64,000 nt of DNA from Chiua virens (GCA_019787685.1 JAHNUO010000019.1:558001-622000), one strand, 5' to 3'. Positions 1 to 11,937 are shown, counted from the first letter of the stretch. Numbers and translations: made by a program. Notes: generated by a model not told the origin, from the letters alone.

Positions 1-860
1 CATACACGCCCAACTAGGATCCAGCTGCATCATCCCAGCTTGACATCGTCCTCGATATCCTCAACGAATCTAATACACATCTCAACACCCTCCGCACAAA
101 CATTTCCGTCACTTATCTCGCCTACCTACCTCACAGCGGCCTTCACAACCAACGCATGGCCGTCGAAAATGCCCTCACACTCGCACATCTACTCAACCTA
201 ATCCTGCTTGTTCCACCCGCCTGGCTAGGTCCCAAAACCCTACGTTACGTCCGCTCACACACACACACCTGCATGCTTCAATTAAGCGATAAGCAGCAGG
301 GGCGACGTCATTGCGCATATATTGCCGTTTGACGTATCAATGGTGGATGAATGCGTGGGTTACATGGCGTACACTCTCGTCCCGTGTGCCTGGCTCGTAA
401 ATTTTGGTCCGATCGAGGCGCGACAACCGCTGGTGCGCGTCCCGAATGGGACTGTGGAATGGATTGGGGCAACGTTGTGCGTCCGTCCCAACGATACGCT
501 GTTCTTTCCTTGGTATGGAACCACGCGAATTTCAATTCGAGGACACCCCTGGTCCCACGCAGGAGGGCGACAAGTACCTGAACACTATCTCGATCGATAC
601 ACTCGCCCAACGGCTTCGTGGCGACATAAGACGCACATGATATTCGAGAACGCTGCCTTGACATTTTCTGCGGAGCGGACTGGAGAAGTCCTTGACAGAA
701 CGTATATGACTACATACGTGCCGTTTTCAAAAGGGTGCACGGAAGAATGTGAGTGTCGTCTGGTGGAAACCCGTGCGGGACATTCTGGTGATAGATGTGC
801 AAATGGCATTGGAGCTGAAAGGTGCGTTCTCCTCCAAGTGATTATACTGGATTCCTGACA
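1..860 (+). pseudogene. Partial O-fucosyltransferase-like glycosyltransferase gene, frameshifted, cut by the window edge
   Basis: Around 100-250 the translation reads VTYLAYLPHSGLHNQ, then a conserved ENALTLA helix and LLVPPAWLG. This pattern is typical of Agaricomycete type II glycosyltransferase-like proteins of the O-fucosyltransferase kind (HxGxHNQ motif). A second block follows at 340-480 (VDECVGYMAYTLVPC, then LVNFGPIEARQPLVR). Compared with the inverted relative at 45.3-46.2 kb, this copy has one extra base at about 325-350, which shifts the frame between the two blocks. The 5' end lies outside the window. The tail after 490 stays open to 858 but is not recognised. Role by family: Golgi-type sugar transfer; the enzyme assignment rests on motif resemblance only. 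I call it a pseudogene because of the frame break, although an unrecognised intron at the break cannot be excluded. Confidence 0.5.
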
Positions 861-1017
861 ATCGCAGAATCGGTAGGAAATGGTATGGCACGATTCTCGT
901 ATTGGCAGAGACCGGACTTGTCGTGCACCCGGGAGGAAGAAGCGACTCGCAACGAGAGCAGCATTTGTAATTTTAGTATTGCTAGCTACTAGTTACATCT
1001 CGCTGGCATGTTACAGC

Positions 1018-2914
1018 TCACTTGCATGCTTCAATTCCAATCTCTTTCAACGTAATGGCCATCACTCGTTCATCATCATCTTTTCTGATCTGCGGATCAC
1101 TTCGAATGCGATGCTCTGTAAGCTGCCGATTCAGATGGCCATGTGGGTAAAACACCTCTCCTTCCTTCCCTCCCCAATCATAGTCAATCAGCGTGACCCG
1201 GTTGTCATCACCGACGAGTATATTGGGACGTCGAAGATCCCCATGAACATACCCAACGGCATGAAAAGACCTTACGAGACCCGTCAGCTGATCCGCCCAA
1301 TTCTTCCTGTCATCGAGGGAACCCTCTGGGTCCAAGGGTTTCGCGTTAGGGACAAGATCCATGGCGATCCCAAGGATATTCCCTGGTAGCTTCCCATAAC
1401 CACGGAGTGTAGGCGCATGACCTTGATCAGAACAGTGCTTGTGTAAACCGATGGAGTAGGAATGGGTGAACTTGATGACGAGCATAGTCCCATCAGCAGA
1501 CCTTGCAAAATAGATATGGCGACCTGGGGTGGCAATGATAGTCTCGACGATTTCGAATCTGATCGAAACACTAGAATCGTCACAGGATGGCAGTTCCGTG
1601 ACTGCTGGGTACATGGCGTTCTTCAGGCGAGGCAAGGGCAGGGTTGAAGCGGCATTTTGAGTGATGGAATGAATAAGATCAACAGCGGCTGCAAATGCAT
1701 TATACATTTGCTCTCGAGCATTTCCATTAACGGCACGATGGCGACACGATAAGGTGAAGGTAAGTTCCGTGTAGTGGACTCGGCCAACGAAGGCTAGAGC
1801 GTAAAATGTTATCATAGGGCCTGATACGAGTCGATAAGTATCACAACGCGCTCGGGAATAAACATAGACTTGCCCACGATAGTTAGACCGAGGGCCGGCA
1901 TCCTCGAACACAACAAATGTTCTTCATCGACTCTGCAGATGAGTTGGTGGTAATAGGCAGATAGCTCAGCAATTGGAATGCTCTTAATGCCCGCCTCCTC
2001 ATTTTTCAGCTTCACCAAGAGAATCGGCATGTTATGAGGGCCAACAACGTGCCCGTCAGTCCTATATTCGCCGATGCTAGCAGCAGCAATTGCCGGGAGA
2101 CCTACACCAAGAGCTTCCTGAAATATGGTGTTGAGGTGAGCCAGAGCTCTGTCCCGTCGTACATCTTCATCGGCTCGGATCTTGGTCATTTCATCTGCAA
2201 AATTGTCAACTTGCCTCTTCAGGGCACCATTTACTTCGCAGCCCGTATTGAGGTAAGTATCAAGAAAGCTGCCAAACGGTTGGTAGACCAGTGAAATTGG
2301 TGGGACACGATCATCAAGATCTGTGTTTCCGACAACCCCTGAGACGGCGCGGTCATCGAGCAGGCGTTCGTTGGGGTCCCGTTGTAGTGACCTATACGTC
2401 GGAACATCTATGCTGGATGGGGCGATCCTGCCGAGTCTTGCATGTTTGACCCAGTCGATAGTGGCATCCCCTTCAGCGGTACGTTTTCTGGGCACTGGAG
2501 TTTTGTCAGACGGTCTGAAATAGGAACAATCAGTTGTACTGACCACTAGGAACGTCCACAACTACGTAGATATACTTTGAGGAAAGCTCTTTTGCTAAGT
2601 TGTCAACCTGGGCTATGTGGGGGTCGGTGGGAATTCTGTTGTCCTCGACCGCACATGCCTGCAGGACTGGCGTCCGATCGAGATCATATGGGTCACCAGT
2701 TGGCACTGGATTTCGCATCTGATAGAACTTGAAAGCGGAAGGGTGAACACCTTGGGGTAGGTCCCCTCGCAAAGCCAGGAATAAGGGAGAGTCACGGCGA
2801 CTTGCAACACTTGTCACTTTGTCGCCAATCAGGGCACAAAAAAATACTTCGCCTGTAAATATCCACGAATTCAGATGATTAAATACAAGACAAAAAGTAG
2901 TGCTAACTCGTCAT
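1018..2914 (-). pseudogene. CRN-like header plus C-terminal protein-kinase-like domain, with one frame break
   Basis: Reading leftwards, a 7-nt first exon (ATG at 2914, donor GTTAGC) joins at 2852 to give MTSEVFFCALIGD, resembling the N-terminal header of Crinkler (CRN) proteins, which ends with KYIYVVVDVP near 2560. A short intron (about 30-50 nt, ending TTTCAG near 2520) leads into a long middle region. The C-terminal third is kinase-like: GYVHGDLRRPNILV (catalytic loop with HGD, usual in this fungal group) and LIDYDWGGK in place of DFG. The pattern matches CRN/FunK1-like proteins of Agaricomycetes, a family linked to effectors or selfish nuclease and kinase modules. Between RVDEEH (about 1930) and FVVFEDAGP (about 1915) the reading frame changes by one base without convincing intron signals, so the copy is probably inactive or mis-sequenced there. 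Stop at 1018-1020. Confidence 0.6.
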
Positions 2915-3593
2915 ATTGGGTGGGAATTGGTTCGGAACACGAACAGCCTAGGTCCTAGCAACGACAATGGCTACCACCAACAAGTTAGTATCAACGATAT
3001 CAAAAAAGGTAGGAACGAACACTGGGAATGAAGACAGGGGCTTGAGTGTTGAGAACGTCCGAGTACAGCTGGGCAACAACGACGGGGGCGAACGGGAACG
3101 GCTGGAACGGCTAGAGCGTCAACGACGGCGACAACGGATGTTGAGGTTAGACTGAGACTTGCGACCCAAGAGTTATGTCCCTGCGCTTGCAGGTTTCTGG
3201 GGTCCGCGATTTTGGCCTTTTCGGATAATCACAAAGTTATTGTGGGTGCGCTCGCAGAACGCATTTCTGCCTCTTCTGCTCTTACCAAAGGGACCCAAAA
3301 TCATGGTGTAATGTAAGTTTATATAAACTTATTGTTTAGGCATTCAGTCGAATCGCAATCCCGTAAATACTTCAAGCTTCAAGTTTCCACCCACATATTC
3401 CAGTCCGACGAAACCTCAAATACCACCTCCCAAAAGTCAAACTGTACTTTCTTCATTCTGGATACCATTTATGTAAACCTGACTAAAATTCTGCAAAACA
3501 CGTCGTGAAGGTAACGAACGAAAAGAAAATTACATACTAAACATCACGAGAAGTGCAAATATACTATATACTCCTTATATGGCGTCCAAGTTG
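2915..3593. other. Intergenic, no gene seen
   Basis: Sequence between the CRN-like gene and the Harbinger insertion. It holds an Arg-rich open frame (2967-3155) with no recognisable features. I see no RNA gene or other element. Confidence 0.5.
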
Positions 3594-3596
3594 TAA

Positions 3597-3679
3597 GAGT
3601 CTGTCCACATTGCCAAACTTATACTTCGGCAAACTTTTTACGACTTGTCAACTTCGCTAAAGTGCCGCATGCGGTGTGC
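3597..3679 (+). repeat. Left terminal inverted repeat of the Harbinger element
   Basis: Begins GAGTCTGTCCACATTG immediately after the target duplication TAA and pairs with the reverse complement of 7110-7192 over 83 bp with one mismatch (position 77 of the repeat, G here against A in the right copy). Confidence 0.95.
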
Positions 3680-3904
3680 TGACTACGCCACGGCCGGAGA
3701 CTACCGTGACACTGGCATGACAGGTACAAGCCTAGCGGCTCTCCTGAAGGAGTTCCGCTCACTAGCCATCACTCAGAACCCCTGCACCGACCTGAAGGAC
3801 CTCCGTCCCACAACACTTCATTGTGGGACTGTTTCCTTGCCAAGGAACAGTCGAATTGATAAAAGGCTGTCAGATTGTCGACTGTGAGTACTTCAGTATC
3901 CACC

Positions 3905-5280
3905 ATGGACCTTGACGCAGCACAAATCCTCATTCACAGTGAACTTGAGCGCCGACGACGGCTTGTTTTGCTCCTTTCAATGGTCGTTGCGCATGTCACT
4001 TACTATTACGGTCTCCTCTTTCTCTCAAAGCACGAGAAAATTCCATTCCATACCTCTATTCTGACGGGTGGAGGGTGGATCCTCGAACTCCTCAGTGGTC
4101 ACCCCAATCGGATCAAGACTTCTCTTGGCGTCTCTCATGACGTTTTTGATGCGCTCGTTCAAGTTATGAGGGAGGATGTCTTCAGGGATTCACGCCGTGG
4201 AATTTCGGTCGAAGAGCAGCTTGGGGTATTCCTATACACTTGTGTGACTGGTCTCAGTACCCGTCATGTTGCGGAGAGGTTCCAACACTCGCCGACTACA
4301 ATATCCATGTATGTCTGTCGTCCACTCAGTTTCATTATCAGATGATGACAAACTCGATAACCTTCACAGATACTTCAAAGACCTATTGGATTTTTTCTCG
4401 TCTGGACACTTTTACGCCTCCAATGTCAAGTTACCAACCATGGATACCCCGGTATCAACCAAGATCACCTCCGATCCCCGCTTCCGCTACTTCGGTGACT
4501 GCATTGGCGCAGTTGATGGGACTCATATCCAGGCGTTTGTGCCGCTTGAGGAGCACGCGAACATGCGGAACAGGAAGGGGTTCCTTTCTCAAAACTGCCT
4601 CTTCGTCTGCAACTTTGAGCTCCTCTTTACATATGCGGTGACAGGGTGGGACGGCACAACTGCAGACGCAACGATGTGGCATGATGCACACTCCGATGAT
4701 CTGACCATTCCTGAGGGCAAGTACATCCTTGCCGATGCCGGATTTGGTGGATCAAGCACACTTCTCGTTCCATATTGAGGAGTTCGATATCACTTGAAGG
4801 AATGGAGACAAGCTAACTTACGGTAAGAAGAAACTTTCATACACCAGTCTGAGTGCGACTTGGATATTCACAGAATGCCCTAGCCCCCGAGACAAAAAGG
4901 AATTATTCAATCTTCGACATGCCAATCTTCGAAACGTCATTGAACGCATTTTTGGAGTACTCAACCGACAGTGGCGAATCTTGCTCCTCCCCCCTGAATA
5001 CAACATGGATGTTCAGGCGCGTATCCCAGCAGCATTATGTGCTATCCATAATTTCATTCAGCGCCTTGATCCGGACACATTTTTCACCCCCGAGTTCCAA
5101 GCACAACGCTTGGAAAATATCCAAGACAACGACAACGCTGGTGATTTGGGAGTCCTTGCAGAGGGTCCTGTCGGTACAGCTGAGCGGCGGAGGGCAGAGG
5201 AACGGCGGGACACGATCGCAGAACAAATGTGGCAGGATTACTGTAGGGAATCAAGGGAACGGGGATTTGAACATATGTAA
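3905..5280 (+). pseudogene. Harbinger-type DDE transposase (DDE_Tnp_4 family) with one nonsense codon
   Basis: Spliced model: 3905-4308, 4370-4822 and 4884-5280 (GT-AG introns), 1254 nt or 417 codons before the final TAA. The start ATG at 3905 has a strong context (CCACCATGG). Visible catalytic core: first Asp in CIGAVDGTHIQ, second Asp in ILADAGFGG, Glu in NVIERIFGVLNRQWR. The N-terminal part shows a helix-turn-helix-like stretch (EEQLGVFLY...STRHVAERFQHS) common to HARBI1-like proteins. The frame is interrupted only by TGA at 4776-4778 (codon 271), where relatives have Arg in a PYRGVRYHLKEW-type motif, so a CGA to TGA transition is the simplest explanation. Everything downstream stays in frame. 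Length and domain order are otherwise complete. Paired with the downstream Myb-like gene in the same transposon. Confidence 0.85.
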
Positions 5281-5465
5281 CTACGACTACAGTGATCTAC
5301 ATGATGTGGTTCTCCTACTGACTAGGCAACAGTGAAGAAACGTCCATGGACATGGTCGTTTGTACTGTATGATCGCTCTGCACGCCATGACATTCAAGTT
5401 GAGATCACGTGAGTTGGATGACTGCAAATTTGCCTGCCAGCGCATACGTCGTTGTCACAACAATC

Positions 5466-7009
5466 ATGCTGTCTAGCTCAGAAAGCAACACACCAGCATC
5501 AAACAGATCAGTTGGATCACGGTCATCGGGAAGGTCACACCGTTCCACCAGAGGGGTGGAAGCAAGTAATCAGCCTGCAAACTCACTGCCAGTGGCAGGT
5601 GGGAAAGGGAAAGGGAAAGGTCCAAGTCGCTCGACTGGCCGAACAACATGGACCTCATCTGAAACTGATGAACTTGTCAAGATACTCGTATCCTATCATG
5701 CATCAGCCCGGGCGGGAGACAATAATTTCAGGGAGGAGTCATTCAATAAGGCTGCATTGGAACTCAACATGAAGTTCCCTTCTCAACGGGTGCCAAAGAC
5801 AGGCAAGTCTTGCCGATCAAAGTGGGCCAATGTACGTTTTCACAGCTTCTCAGGATTGTAGATCAAATGTTGACTCACACTGTATTGAAGATCAAGAGCA
5901 AACATACTCTGATCGGTCAGATCAGATCAGCATCCGGGTTTCACTACGACGATGTAAGGGGGGCTACAGTTGATGACAACACTCGACCTGCATGGGAAGG
6001 CTTTTGCAAGGCAAGTAGAGCATTTGACTTCAAACTGTTTTTTTTTCACCCTATTTATTTTTTTCAGTCGCATCCAGGTGCAGCAAGGTACAAGAAGAAT
6101 CCGTGGCCCTATTGGAATGATGTCACCCCCCTCATGTCTGCTATCCCCAAGAAAATGCACGTTCACCGTCCCGCAGCAACCAAGTCAAAGCGACATGGAA
6201 AACAGCCTGGACCCTCCACAGATACCACTTCCCATAGCCTCGCCTCCGAGTCACACCATGCTCCAAATCAGTCCATGAGTAGTGTTACCATGAACCAGTT
6301 GGCCAAGATGGCCGTTCATGACGTAGACCCAAACCCCACTGCTCCAACATCATCCATGTTCTCGGATCCAAATTCAATCCCTCCATCGACACCGTCTTCC
6401 GAATACCTTTCCTCCCGCCCCCCTGCTGGGCCACAATCCACTGTCTCTATGGCATCGACTAGTATGATGATGAGCATCAGCCAGAGGCAAATGGTGGGCA
6501 GTGTTGCTGGGTCACACAGTGGGTCAGAAAGGAAGAGAAAGGCAGATAGCGTCATTGGATCACAGGCCGGCGGGACAACAAGTTCAGTGAAGCGCTCCCG
6601 CCCAATGTCTGCCACCGCACAAGCCCAGACTGCCGGGGCCGAGGCCTTGCAAAAGCTATCCATGTTCTTTGATAACGTGAACCCTGCGATCTTGCAACCT
6701 GTCTCTCTCGCTTCATTGGGACTTCCCCAGATGCTACCGCACCCCCTTCCACCTACTACCATTGCTCCAACTCAAACCTCCGACAATGACTATATCGAGC
6801 ATGCCGCAGAAGCACTCATGACGTTCAAACTTTCACCAGTGGAGAACAATGACCTTGCAAATTACATGAGCGATCCACAGAATAAAACCAGGGTCAAGTT
6901 CTTTCTCAAATTCGATGCACCATCACGCGAGCTGTGGATCAAGAATACGCTGGCTGAAATCCAGGCTAAAAAGGACTACAACACTGTGACTGAGCGGGCA
7001 AACATGTAG
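5466..7009 (+). CDS. Myb/SANT-like DNA-binding protein, second gene of the Harbinger element
   Basis: Spliced model: 5466-5831, 5891-6010 and 6068-7009, 475 aa. An in-frame ATG at 5418 would add 16 residues. A Ser-rich and Gly/Lys-rich N-terminus is followed by a trihelix/Myb-like domain (TTWTSSETDELVKIL ... GKSCRSKWAN, then SGFHYDD and NPWPYWNDV), matching the Myb_DNA-bind_3-type domain of PIF/Harbinger partner proteins. The rest is low-complexity Ser/Pro/Gln with a basic patch (ERKRKADS) that may act as a nuclear signal. In this superfamily such a protein binds the transposon ends and recruits the transposase (established for the family, inferred here). The second intron is GC-AG (GCAAGT donor at 6011) and 57 nt long, so retention would keep the frame. 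Confidence 0.8.
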
Positions 7010-7109
7010 TTGGTATTTGATGTATGACGACCTATACTATGTACCGAGAAATCGTAGTCGCATGTGTACGATTCAGAGCCTCCCCACCAACCCCAGCCAC
7101 GGCGCGGCG

Positions 7110-7192
7110 GCACACTGCATGCGGCACTTTAGCGAAGTTGACAAGTCGTAAAAAGTTTGCCGAAGTATAAGTTTGGCAATGTGGACAGACTC
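7110..7192 (-). repeat. Right terminal inverted repeat of the Harbinger element
   Basis: Reverse complement of the left repeat with one mismatch. It ends CAGACTC, followed directly by the second TAA target duplication at 7193-7195. Confidence 0.95.
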
Positions 7193-7195
7193 TAA

Positions 7196-10100
7196 AATTC
7201 GTATAACATAAAAAATATCCACACGGGTTGGCTGTTTGCACACTATTTCGCTGATGGTAGTGGGTTCATATGAGTTTATATATTGTTTATATAGATTTAT
7301 ACACCATCACAACATGTATCAGGCTGGGACATCCTGCCACCGGTTCGACGCTTTTCGTGATGAACGTGGTGTGGCAATTCAATAAGGTCTTCTGACGATA
7401 TATCTCGGAGATCCCTTTCTGGCGAGGAGAACGATAATCACGGTACAGGGTCTTCGATTCCGCAGTCAGGAATGCGGCGCTGAGGGATAACGACGATATA
7501 ACTCGAGAAGTGGCTTCACTGGCTAACAACGTAATCGAGATTGTACTTCATGGCCCGTAACAGTGATCCTTGATGTGATCCTTGGAACGCAAACTTGAGA
7601 CGGTTTGTAGTGTTGCACTGGCAGAACAGTGAAGTGCGGAGCGGAGAGTGACTCGATCGTGACGGTCTCGGATAACGTTTTCCGGAATCCGATATCGGCC
7701 CGGATCCCAAGCGAAACCGACTGCACAATTGGCTGTGGCAGTTTCAAGCTGAACCACCGTTGACTTTACGCCTACTTTACCATTGCACATGCTTCAAATC
7801 CATTCTTGTAGGACCATGAGCCTGAGAGGACGTCACCGCGTCAAGATTAACTGTACAGTCACATTCGAGTTATCAAGACTGATTTACTTCCGAGTCGGAC
7901 TCTGCCAGTGGGGACTACCAGTGACACGTACCTTTTAGAGTCTACCAGTAGCAGAATCCCTTTCAATGCGAGTCACTCCGCCGTGACAGACATCTGACAA
8001 ATGCATTATGTAGCTAGTATGCTATTCTCGCGTTCGTCTGACACCCCACACCCCCAATCAGCTTAGAGGAAACTTCCTTACAGGGCATGGTTTGATACTC
8101 AACGCATACTCACGCCTTCCTTCTGCAGCGCAAATTTAAACGCCCATGGTGCATCAGAGATAACAAATCCATTGGTCAATGAATATCCACACTGGCCCCT
8201 ACGGCGGACGTCATCCAGCAGCCATCCAAATCAAGATGGATCAAGCAGCCTGAGGCTTGAACGGGACCACGCAGCGATCAACGTGCCCCCTTGTTCCTAT
8301 CTCGTCTCCTCGAGGACTTACTGCCCATGGATCTCCGAAATCTCCCTATGGAGGCATGGCCCATTTCCTCAGCCTACTATGAGGGCTGTCAATGGTCCCA
8401 CTCAACTGCACCTTACTTAGTGTTTCGCATCTGTGCCCTCGGCACCGGACTCGAACGAACATACCTCGTCGAACATGATGCTCTAAAAATCAGCTGGGCA
8501 AGATTGGGAGGGGGGGAGCTTGGAGAACGGTTCAGACAAGGACGCGGAGCTGGTACATAAAGTTTACAGCGGCCGTTCGTGTAGAGACTTTGAAAGTGGG
8601 TTGATACCTGCTCACTCCGGTACTTATTTATGCTTGCGTGAATATTCAACACTTTCTCTAGACGCCCGGAAGGCACGTATCGCGTTCAGAGGACTCCTCG
8701 ACGCATTCCTTTCTAGACATTTTCTCCCTCTCCGGAGCAGGAAGTGATCGATTTGGCGCATTGCGCTCGGTCGCATGTCAGATGTCCTACCTTGGATGCT
8801 TGAAACTCCAACCAGGGGTATCGACAATCGTAGCTGTCGAGTCCTGGTCTTGCATACTGATGATCGTTTAATACAACTCACCTTGTTCTCGCGCAAAAGC
8901 AAAATTCCCTTGTCCGTGTTCTCATTACTTGATGATAACAGGGTCGTGCACTCGGATCCCACGCGCGTACATGACCTTCCGACCGGAATACGGCATCTTG
9001 GGCGTGACATCGCGAGCGGTCAAAAGGTCCCATCGGTGGAACTCGGTCTTGTGGCATCAACGCGGGAGCACGATATTTGAAAAGGTTTGACCGACTAAGC
9101 TCACCCTGGAGAAAACCACCGTTCAACCAAGAGGTTGGCTCCATATTCATATCGATGGTAACCCTATAACACGGGGTGCAGGTCTCAAGGAACGTACCGG
9201 ATGAAGGTCGAACAGCGGAGAGATAACGAAGAGAGTCGACCAACGTGGCTGATATACTTATTCATCCATCGTGAGAGACGGGATTGGCCGTACGAGGCTT
9301 GATGAGCTTAATCACAGGCTGAATCAGACTTGCCTATCTGATCTGTGAGTTGTACGATCGATATCCCAGGCAAAGTAGCACAGATGAGATGTTTCTGCTG
9401 AAAAGCAGAGAGAGAAGCTTGCAACACTCAGATATTGATGACTCTTTGAGATCCATCTCGCAAAAACGGATTTCCATTCTGCGTTTGAAAAACTGGAATA
9501 GAATAGCAGTGAGTCATCCAGAGAGAGATAGAAGATGAGGAATCGGACCGAGGGAGGCGATAAAGTACCTATTTTACACGACTTTGTGAAATTGACCGCG
9601 CCAAAGTGGAGACACGTGCGACAAGGGTCGCCACGAAGCATACCTGCAGTCAAAATGAACGGACTCTATTATACCATCCTCCTCGGATAACACGTCCTAC
9701 GAACAACTTGATAGTGATAGTCAAGGGACTTACCTAAGAAACCACACGTTCTTGCCACGTTTGAGGCATCCACTGCGACGTATATGTAAAATGCTTCTCA
9801 GCTCCAACGCAACGGAGACAGCAACTCACCAGTGGACGTACACGTCAATGGGACTGACTGGTACAGCTTCGAGTCTATTCAGTGGACATACAGCTGATTG
9901 ACACCGAAAGTGTCGGTGACGGCCGTCGTGGCAGTCGCTGAGGAAAGAGTGAAATGATCCAAACAGGGGCGAGAGTGCCATTGACAGAGCTACTGTAGGA
10001 GTCATGTCAGTGCCGAGTCAAAGGGCGGCCTGTGCCGAAGCAACTCCGCCAACCGCTGCTGAGTCAGGCACTTTGGTCCGTTCACGAACAGCCATGTCAA

Positions 10101-10746
10101 CGAGTCCATATTCGCTCAGCTGAGAGCCACTCGCGGCGCTTGGGCAGCTGTGCATGGAACAAGGTCTGCGTTGGCATGAGGGCAGGAGCAACATTCCAAC
10201 TTGGCGCCACATTGGAAGTTTGCGTGAAAGGAGATCATGTTGAACCAAACCACGTCGCATGCGGTGCGCTGTAAAGTGAGGTGGCTCCCCGCCCATCCAT
10301 TACCCATACAGATGAGAAGCGGCGGGGAATGGTGCCGACGCACGTTCGTGAAGTCGACAGCTGAAACGTGTGAATGTACCTTTCGAGGAACGGAGCGCTC
10401 CGGCACTCCGGGGGAAGATTCTGCTGCCAGTGTCGCTCAAGCTGTCACGTTCGTGCAGCCCAAGCTCTCCGGTTGACTCGAGGCAGTTGCCTATTAGATA
10501 CGGATATTGAGCACAGTTTTTCCCGCTTCCAATTGAGAATTCGCTGTAAAGGTAAGCGTTCGGAAGCTCAATTATCGTTATCGTTGACTGGCCGAAATCG
10601 TTTCACAGGCCTGAAGAAACGTGCCAAATTGCTTTTTACAGTTTACAGTGGCAGCCCGTCGTTGGTTCGCTTCCCCGTATACCTCTTAAAGCGCGACACG
10701 TCCCTTTTACCTGCTTATCACGTCGCCGCAACTTCCTTCCACCGCG
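7196..10746. other. 3.5 kb without a recognisable gene
   Basis: Only short, mutually overlapping open frames occur here. None shows a family motif I recognise. Some intron-like signals on the minus strand between 8.9 and 9.8 kb are listed separately. The final few hundred bases before 10747 are presumably promoter and 5' leader of the TLC-like gene. Confidence 0.4.
8878..9800 (-). other. Possible unrecognised intron-containing gene
   Basis: On the minus strand there is a canonical-looking intron with GTAAGT near 9735 and TGACTGCAG near 9655, followed by an open stretch with MLRGDPCRTCLHFG. Further on, an open stretch up to about 9120 ends at CAG|GTGAGC. No domain is recognised and I cannot assemble one continuous frame, so this may be a decayed or lineage-specific gene. 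Confidence 0.2.
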
Positions 10747-11937
10747 ATGATCACCTTTCTCTCCAACCTGTCGCGGCTGGTGACCTCGACGGTTTTCTGG
10801 GTCAGCTTCATTTCCCTCGCCGTCGTTTACCTCGTCGTCGCTCGTCACTGCACCACCGTCAAGCAGCGATCATGGGTTCTCACAACAATTAGCAGTGCCC
10901 TCATGTCCCTTTTCAGTCTCCCGCTGGTCGTCCAATTCGCAGCTGCTAAAGGGCAGCTGAGCCATGTCTTGGTCCCTCTCGCCGTCACCGACAGTGTCGG
11001 CAGGTTCTTCCAGGCCTACCTCATCGTGTTGGTTGCATCCGTGCTTCGTTTACCCTACTCTCCGTGTAACCAATCTATCTTAGTGACTTGACGATGGGGA
11101 TGCTCTTCTACCGCAGCAAGGTCAATATCCTTACCGGCTGGATACACCATTCAGTCTATGTTTTCATTGTTGAATATGCTATCCAAGGACGCTGGAGTCA
11201 TATTTTCGCGCTGTGCGCTGTTATGGAGGTGAGCTTTATCTGGGCGCTTTGGAAGAGTGACTTGTCTGAATACCGTCCATCAGATTCCGACATTTATCCT
11301 CGCTGTGGGAAGCTTCGCACCACGCTATCGCTCGGACGTCGTCTTTGCTGCCAGCTTTTTCTCGACGCGCATCGCTCTCCACATCTTTTTCTGCATTTCC
11401 CTCATTATTCAGCGACACCAGGTCACCGGTGGCTCGTTTGGACCAGCTATCATCACGGCCTGCATATTCCCCTTGCATGCCTACTGGTTCTCAGGCTGTC
11501 TCAAGGGATTCATGAAGCGCGCAAACACCGCGGAGAAAGCCGCGTCTACCACAAAGCTCCCCGTCGATACCAGCTCATCAGGTACGTCGCTTTTATGGCA
11601 ACCGTCTATTGAGGGTATATCCTGATGGTTGTTACCCCTCTTCACAGAACGTCCGATCACGCCAACTATCTCCGTACCTGTCTCGTTGCATGCCTCTCGT
11701 ACGTCCTTGGCACGACGTCGCACGGCGCTTCGTATGGCGGTGAGAGCACGATGGGACCAACTGAAGCTGTGGAAAGCGAGTGGTCGGTTCAGTGAGATGC
11801 AGCGTCGGGTGCGGGCAGCCCTACCAGGTCGGGAGTCGGTCTACCAGTACGTCGGGTTGGAGAGACGGCATAGTGTGTCATCTCAAGGTTTCGAACAAAT
11901 GAGAGAAGAAGACGCTACATTGTCTCCTCTCTCATGA
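10747..11937 (+). CDS. Multi-pass membrane protein, TLC-domain-like
   Basis: Spliced model: 10747-11027, 11084-11228, 11284-11581 and 11648-11937, 337 aa, every junction in frame. Several hydrophobic helices are visible: residues about 14-34 (VFWVSFISLAVVYLVVA), 45-65, around the GWIHHSVYVFIVEYA segment, and near FILAVGSF and IALHIFFCISLIIQ. The DLTMGMLFYRS ... GWIHHSVY block resembles the His-containing core of TRAM/LAG1/CLN8 (TLC) proteins, which act in ER membranes on lipids or ceramide. The C-terminal 95 residues are polar and basic and probably cytosolic. The start is the first ATG of the frame and sits just upstream of the first helix. Function beyond 'TLC-like' is not shown. Confidence 0.7.

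Larger units (their letters stand above)
3597..7192 (+). mobile_element. PIF/Harbinger DNA transposon, near-complete, 3596 bp
   Basis: The element is bounded by 83-bp terminal inverted repeats (3597-3679 and 7110-7192) that differ at one position. It is flanked by the 3-bp duplication TAA (3594-3596 and 7193-7195), the TWA-type target site expected for PIF/Harbinger elements. Inside are the two genes that define the superfamily, both on the plus strand: a DDE transposase (3905-5280) and a Myb/SANT-like DNA-binding protein (5466-7009), which in this superfamily cooperate in transposition. Near-identical repeats and an intact second gene indicate a recent insertion. The transposase has a single in-frame TGA, so this copy is probably non-autonomous but could be mobilised by a sister copy. 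Confidence 0.93.

Noticed and set aside
2967..3155. Small Arg/Glu-rich open frame
   Set aside because: Low-complexity, no family resemblance, overlaps the likely promoter of the minus-strand CRN-like gene.
3645..3887. Open frame in the left end of the Harbinger element
   Set aside because: It overlaps the terminal inverted repeat and stops before the transposase ATG; no motif.
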